64,000 nucleotides of DNA from Bowmanella denitrificans. GTDB lineage: Bacteria; Pseudomonadota; Gammaproteobacteria; Enterobacterales; Alteromonadaceae. The notes under the pieces are model-generated. The model saw nothing but the letters and a program-made list of their open reading frames with translations, was not told the DNA's origin and ran no database searches. This document shows positions 61,281 to 64,000 of this stretch, piece after piece (position 1 is the stretch's first letter; the number at the start of each line of letters is the position of its first letter). Made by a program: the position numbers and the translations under genes. The stretch is from the NCBI RefSeq assembly GCF_039522935.1, contig NZ_BAAAEI010000006.1, positions 682,001 through 746,000 on the forward strand, given 5' to 3'.

Positions 61281-61584
61281 TCACAGGCCCAAGTCTGCTG
61301 GAATCACACTATAGCAATGCGCTACCTGTGGTTGCCCCAGATGATACAACTTGTTGCGCAGCAGCCCTTCGTATTTACCGCCCAGGGATTCTGCCAAAAC
61401 GGTAATCCGTGCCCTGCTGCCAGGCCTTTGGCGCGGTTTCCACCCAAAAACGCGCATCATCCAGGCTATAGGCCTCACTGCACCAGGGTAACCAAGGCGA
61501 CAAGTGGCCGACAGACGCACGCACCGCTTCAAACAGTTTGCCAGCATCTTCGGCCCGGTAAGGTCTTATCTCAATCTCCATCAT
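61281..61584 (-). pseudogene. GNAT acetyltransferase (RimJ/RimL-like) with internal deletion
   Basis: The first ~65 residues (MEIEIRPYRAEDAGKLFEAV, SPWLPWCSEAYSLDDARFWV) are a good RimJ/RimL-type N-terminus. The frame then changes near 61395 and continues as the family's C-terminus (ITVLAESLGGKYEGLLRNKL, YHLGQPQVAHCYSVIPADLG). About 60-70 central residues, including the acetyl-CoA loop, are missing. It overlaps the tag stop codon (ATGA), so it was the last gene of that operon. Confidence 0.75.
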
Positions 61585-62198
61585 GTCGCTGCGCCCGGTA
61601 CGCTAAAGTCGGCTCTAGCCCTGGCAACTTGCTGACGGGTTATACAATGTTCGGCATGATCGTTGACCAGCCCCATGGCCTGCATAAAGGCATACACAGT
61701 AGTGGGGCCAACAAATTTCCAGCCTTGCTTTTTCAAGGCTTTGGACAGGGCTTCAGAGTAAGCACTAGTGGCGCGCATTTGCAATTGCTCGGTATCAGGC
61801 TGCGTTTCTTCAAAGCGCCAGAAGTAAGCGGCCAAGGAGCCTTCGCGTTCCACTAATTCTATGGCCCGTTTGGCATTATTGATCACCGCTTCAATTTTTC
61901 CCCGGTGACGGATAATACCGGCATCCTGCAGCAGGCGCTGAATATCCTGCTCGTTAAACTGTGCAACTTTGTGAAAGTCAAAGCCCTGGAAAGCCGCGCG
62001 AAAATTCTCGCGCTTGTTTAAAATGGTGCGCCAGCTTAAGCCTGATTGAAACGACTCCAGACAGAGTTTTTCAAACAGGCGAATATCATTGTCCACCGGA
62101 AAGCCCCATTCGTTGTCGTGATAGGGCAAAAACTCCGGCGCGCCGCCACACCAGTTGCATCGCGGTTGCTGATCACTGGGGTCAATATAGGTACTCAT
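61581..62198 (-). CDS. tag: DNA-3-methyladenine glycosylase I
   Basis: Removes 3-methyladenine from alkylated DNA. 205 residues. It has the zinc-site N-terminus RCNWCGGAPEFLPYHDNEWG, the base pocket FEKLCLESFQSGLSWRTILN, and the C-terminal KFVGPTTVYAFMQAMGLVND followed by H and C ligands (HAEHC). It is the third gene behind tetR and yciI. Confidence 0.94.
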   Translation of the reverse strand: MSTYIDPSDQQPRCNWCGGAPEFLPYHDNEWGFPVDNDIRLFEKLCLESFQSGLSWRTILNKRENFRAAFQGFDFHKVAQFNEQDIQRLLQDAGIIRHRGKIEAVINNAKRAIELVEREGSLAAYFWRFEETQPDTEQLQMRATSAYSEALSKALKKQGWKFVGPTTVYAFMQAMGLVNDHAEHCITRQQVARARADFSVPGAAT

Positions 62199-62207
62199 AT
62201 AACATCC

Positions 62208-62495
62208 TTAGTGGAGTAAAAACGTCAGGCGCTCATCGGCCTGGTGTGGGGATACTTCAATGATCTCGCTGCTGACCACCTGGTGAATAACAAAAGGATC
62301 GGCTGCAACCCTTTCCTGCAATGCCTCCAGCTCCACATTATGGGCCAGCAACACGCCCCCTATGGCTGGTTTCAGGCTACCCACCAGCATAAATACGCCA
62401 TCTTCACGGCCAGCCTGGATCCAGTCTTTATGCGCCTGCATATACAAGTCAGCATCGGCGCGTTTTTCGGCAAATTTTAATAACACAATAAACAT
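62208..62495 (-). CDS. YciI-like protein
   Basis: 95 residues from the ATG at 62495, with AAGGAG upstream and a one-base overlap with the tetR stop (TGATG). The ferredoxin-like YciI fold is visible: MFIVLLKFAEKR, a conserved aspartate/histidine region (AHKDWIQAGREDGVFMLVGS), and ERVAADPFVIHQVVSSEIIE. Family members are often small dehydratase- or dioxygenase-like proteins of unknown role. Confidence 0.88.
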   Translation of the reverse strand: MFIVLLKFAEKRADADLYMQAHKDWIQAGREDGVFMLVGSLKPAIGGVLLAHNVELEALQERVAADPFVIHQVVSSEIIEVSPHQADERLTFLLH

Positions 62496-63094
62496 CAACT
62501 CTCCTTGCTATTGTCGGATTCGGCCTGGCCAGCAAGCTGCTGCTCCAGCCATTGGTTTAGTTGTTGTACTTCCTGCTCAATAAAGGCCATATCGTCAAAG
62601 GCATTGGCCAGGGTGGCGATGCCCTGACTGCGGGCAAGTAAATGCATGGCTAACGTATCGGCCTGATGTTGGGGAAACCCCAGCGCCATAAATTGCCCGG
62701 CAAGCCACTGGCGGAACAAACCAAACAAATCATTGGCTCGGGTCAGGGCCTGATGGTTTAACTTCGCCAGTTCACTGGTCAAGCTGCCCACCGGGCAGCC
62801 GTATTTCACAATCTTGTTGCCGTTAACGATCAGGATCTGAATAAAGCAAGCAATTCTGGCTTTGGGGTCTTCACCACTTTGCTGCCAGTCATCCAGCATT
62901 TGCCGGGTCCTGTCCAGGCGCAGAGCTATCACGGCATCCAGAATCTCGTCCTTGGTTTTAAAGTGATAGTAAAAATTACCCCGCGAGATCTGCACCGCAT
63001 CGGCAATATTGGCAAAAGAGGTAAACTCAAAGCCTTGCTCATAGAACAATCTGTCGGCCTCGGCCACTATCTGCTGGCGTTTGGAAACTGGCAT
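62495..63094 (-). CDS. TetR-family transcriptional regulator
   Basis: 199 residues from the ATG at 63094 (AGGG seven to eight bases upstream). The HTH is FTSFANIADAVQISRGNFYY with the following HFKTKDEIL. The C-terminal ligand domain resembles the AcrR/TetR_C_11 type (KYGCPVGSLTSELAKLNHQA), with C in GCP as a possible redox or electrophile sensor. It is the first gene of a tetR-yciI-tag unit and likely autoregulates through the dyad upstream. Confidence 0.9.
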   Translation of the reverse strand: MPVSKRQQIVAEADRLFYEQGFEFTSFANIADAVQISRGNFYYHFKTKDEILDAVIALRLDRTRQMLDDWQQSGEDPKARIACFIQILIVNGNKIVKYGCPVGSLTSELAKLNHQALTRANDLFGLFRQWLAGQFMALGFPQHQADTLAMHLLARSQGIATLANAFDDMAFIEQEVQQLNQWLEQQLAGQAESDNSKES

Positions 63095-63126
63095 CAGCAT
63101 CCCTGTAGGACATTTGACCCAAAGAT

Positions 63127-63142
63127 TAGGACAACTGCCCTA
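63127..63142. promoter_or_regulatory. Candidate TetR operator
   Basis: TAGGACAACTGCCCTA is a 16-bp dyad (TAGGnCAnnTGnCCTA) 32 bp upstream of the tetR start, the usual place for an autoregulatory site. Confidence 0.45.
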
Positions 63143-63292
63143 GACATGCAAGAGCAGTTTGATGATTTAGAATTTCTATAATGAAATCATATGCTAAGTC
63201 GACACACTTACTTGCAAGTTGGCTTGTGACTAGGTCATATCCGTGAGGCAAGATAGATTCGAAGCAATCCAGGGGAACATGGGTATCAATGA

Positions 63293-63415
63293 TATAAGGC
63301 AATCCAACTGACCGAACAAAAGCTGGATAACCCGGCTGAAATTCTGGACAAATTAACCGAACACCGTCTGCAACACACCAGACAAGGCTGGAAATTAATC
63401 TGGCCGCCCCCATAA
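63293..63415 (+). pseudogene. C-terminal coding remnant of unknown origin
   Basis: An open stretch of 40 codons without a start reads as protein-like sequence (YKAIQLTEQKLDNPAEILDK, then LTEHRLQHTRQGWKLIWPPP) up to a stop at 63415. It is preceded directly by an in-frame TGA and has no ribosome site. It looks like the tail of a deleted gene; the family is not recognised. The rest of 63143-63292 shows nothing convincing. Confidence 0.35.
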
Positions 63416-63444
63416 CCCTGGAAGGCAACTATAAGGTGTATGTT

Positions 63445-63771
63445 ATGTCTGCGAATTCAGAACTGTCCAATCAACAACTGCAATCGGTCAATCAAAAAAT
63501 AGTCGCCAGCGGTGAAACCCTGCCGTCGGTGAGACTCAAAGATGGCAGCCAGGTACAAACCGGTACGGTGGCCACTATGCTGCACAATGTTGCCCTGTAC
63601 AACAGCGGGGAACGCGGGCAGGTGGAAGAAGAACTGCGTCTGGCCGTGGCCACCCTGATTAAAGTAGGATTGTTTGACCTGTTTAGCCCGCAGGAGTGGA
63701 TGGCCGGCGACAACCCGGGGCGCCGCTTTGTTGGCGAACAGGCCCTGTTGCACTTAAAGCAACAGAGCTGA
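63445..63771 (+). CDS. Small conserved-looking protein of unknown function
   Basis: 108 residues from the ATG at 63445 (AAGGTG six bases upstream, better than the GTG at 63436). It is soluble with helical stretches and the segments SVRLKDGSQVQTGTVATMLH and IKVGLFDLFSPQEWMAGDNP. I recognise the general look of a short uncharacterised proteobacterial family but no name or function. It converges on the last gene of the window. Confidence 0.7.
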   Translation: MSANSELSNQQLQSVNQKIVASGETLPSVRLKDGSQVQTGTVATMLHNVALYNSGERGQVEEELRLAVATLIKVGLFDLFSPQEWMAGDNPGRRFVGEQALLHLKQQS

Positions 63772-63795
63772 GTCGTTACAGGGTCTGTGGGATGG

Positions 63796-64000
63796 CTACC
63801 CGCCGATCAGCTGATAGTTGCCTATATCCCCTTCAATCCCCAATCTTTGCATGGTTTCCTGGGCATTGAAACCTATGGCCTTATGGGCTTCCATTACCAC
63901 GGCTTTGGCAGCATCGATAGCCGCCTGACTTTGCCACTGGGCAATAGTCACTATGTTGTAACGGCCCGGACCGGCCACTTGTTCCAATAGCTGATCCTGG
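63796..64000 (-). CDS. Antibiotic-biosynthesis-monooxygenase-like (dimeric alpha-beta barrel) protein, partial
   Basis: The C-terminal 67 residues of a gene whose start lies beyond the right edge. It reads QVAGPGRYNIVTIAQWQSQA followed by AKAVVMEAHKAIGFNAQETM and ends GDIGNYQLIGG. This is the C-terminal part of an ABM/YgiN-type ferredoxin-like fold. Family members are small cofactor-free oxygenases or heme-degrading enzymes, but many lack a known activity. Confidence 0.6.
   Translation of the reverse strand, partial: QDQLLEQVAGPGRYNIVTIAQWQSQAAIDAAKAVVMEAHKAIGFNAQETMQRLGIEGDIGNYQLIGG

Noticed and set aside
63126..63428. A 100-residue minus-strand reading upstream of tetR
   Set aside because: No ribosome site or recognisable fold; it overlaps the candidate TetR operator and a protein-like plus-strand remnant.

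Overview
This 64 kb window is a chromosomal stretch from a free-living gammaproteobacterium. The gene order and content (mmsA and etf genes with LiuR-like sites, csiV directly behind mfd, grpE-dnaK-dnaJ facing nadK, dapB-carA-carB-greA on one strand, a PEP-CTERM protein beside a large pullulanase) fit the marine/brackish Alteromonadaceae (Alteromonas/Aestuariibacter/Lacimicrobium-like). The genus is an inference. I see no prophage, integron, plasmid origin, CRISPR array, rRNA or tRNA.

Region by region: (1) 0.2-7.2 kb, oxidation of branched-chain amino acids and fatty acids: mmsA, a response regulator with TPR-like repeats, etfBA and the divergent ETF:quinone oxidoreductase. mmsA and the etf divergon carry near-identical palindromes. 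(2) 7.4-12.9 kb: an M16 metallopeptidase lipoprotein, a secreted protein, tpm, a decayed gene and a P-loop/membrane protein. (3) 13-31.8 kb: the housekeeping series greA-carB-carA ... dapB ... dnaJ-dnaK-grpE, with nadK facing away. It is interrupted by a secreted alpha-glucan module (PEP-CTERM protein plus a 1348-residue pullulanase, opposite strand) and by three exported-protein genes. grpE and dnaK each have a heat-shock-type promoter. (4) 31.9-46.4 kb: two exported amidohydrolases, dusC, membrane proteins, lolCDE, a PilZ-like protein, mfd-csiV and a PduO-type cobalamin adenosyltransferase. (5) 46.5-51 kb: small membrane and stress-type genes, then an RsgA-type GTPase behind a structured leader with its own 13-codon ORF, and a broken flavodoxin-fold quinone reductase. 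(6) 51-59.3 kb: a complete efflux-type system on one strand: membrane-fusion protein, ABC ATPase, FtsX-type permease, tiny two-helix protein, second permease, then an NtrC-class response regulator and its histidine kinase. A sigma-54 -24/-12 promoter and a tandem activator site precede it. (7) 59.5-64 kb: a MerR regulator with a textbook 19-bp-spacer operator in front of a carboxymuconolactone-decarboxylase-family gene, an alpha/beta hydrolase, a TetR-YciI-Tag operon ending in a deleted acetyltransferase, and small proteins up to the window edge.

The best candidates for undescribed biology are the translated, mutually exclusive leader in front of the RsgA paralogue (49.4-49.65 kb) and the self-contained sigma-54/two-component/ABC efflux locus with its embedded small membrane protein (51.5-59.3 kb). 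Several broken genes (11.2, 50.8, 61.4 and 63.3 kb) show ongoing decay between intact operons. All family assignments come from reading motifs in the translated sequence; no database search was run.
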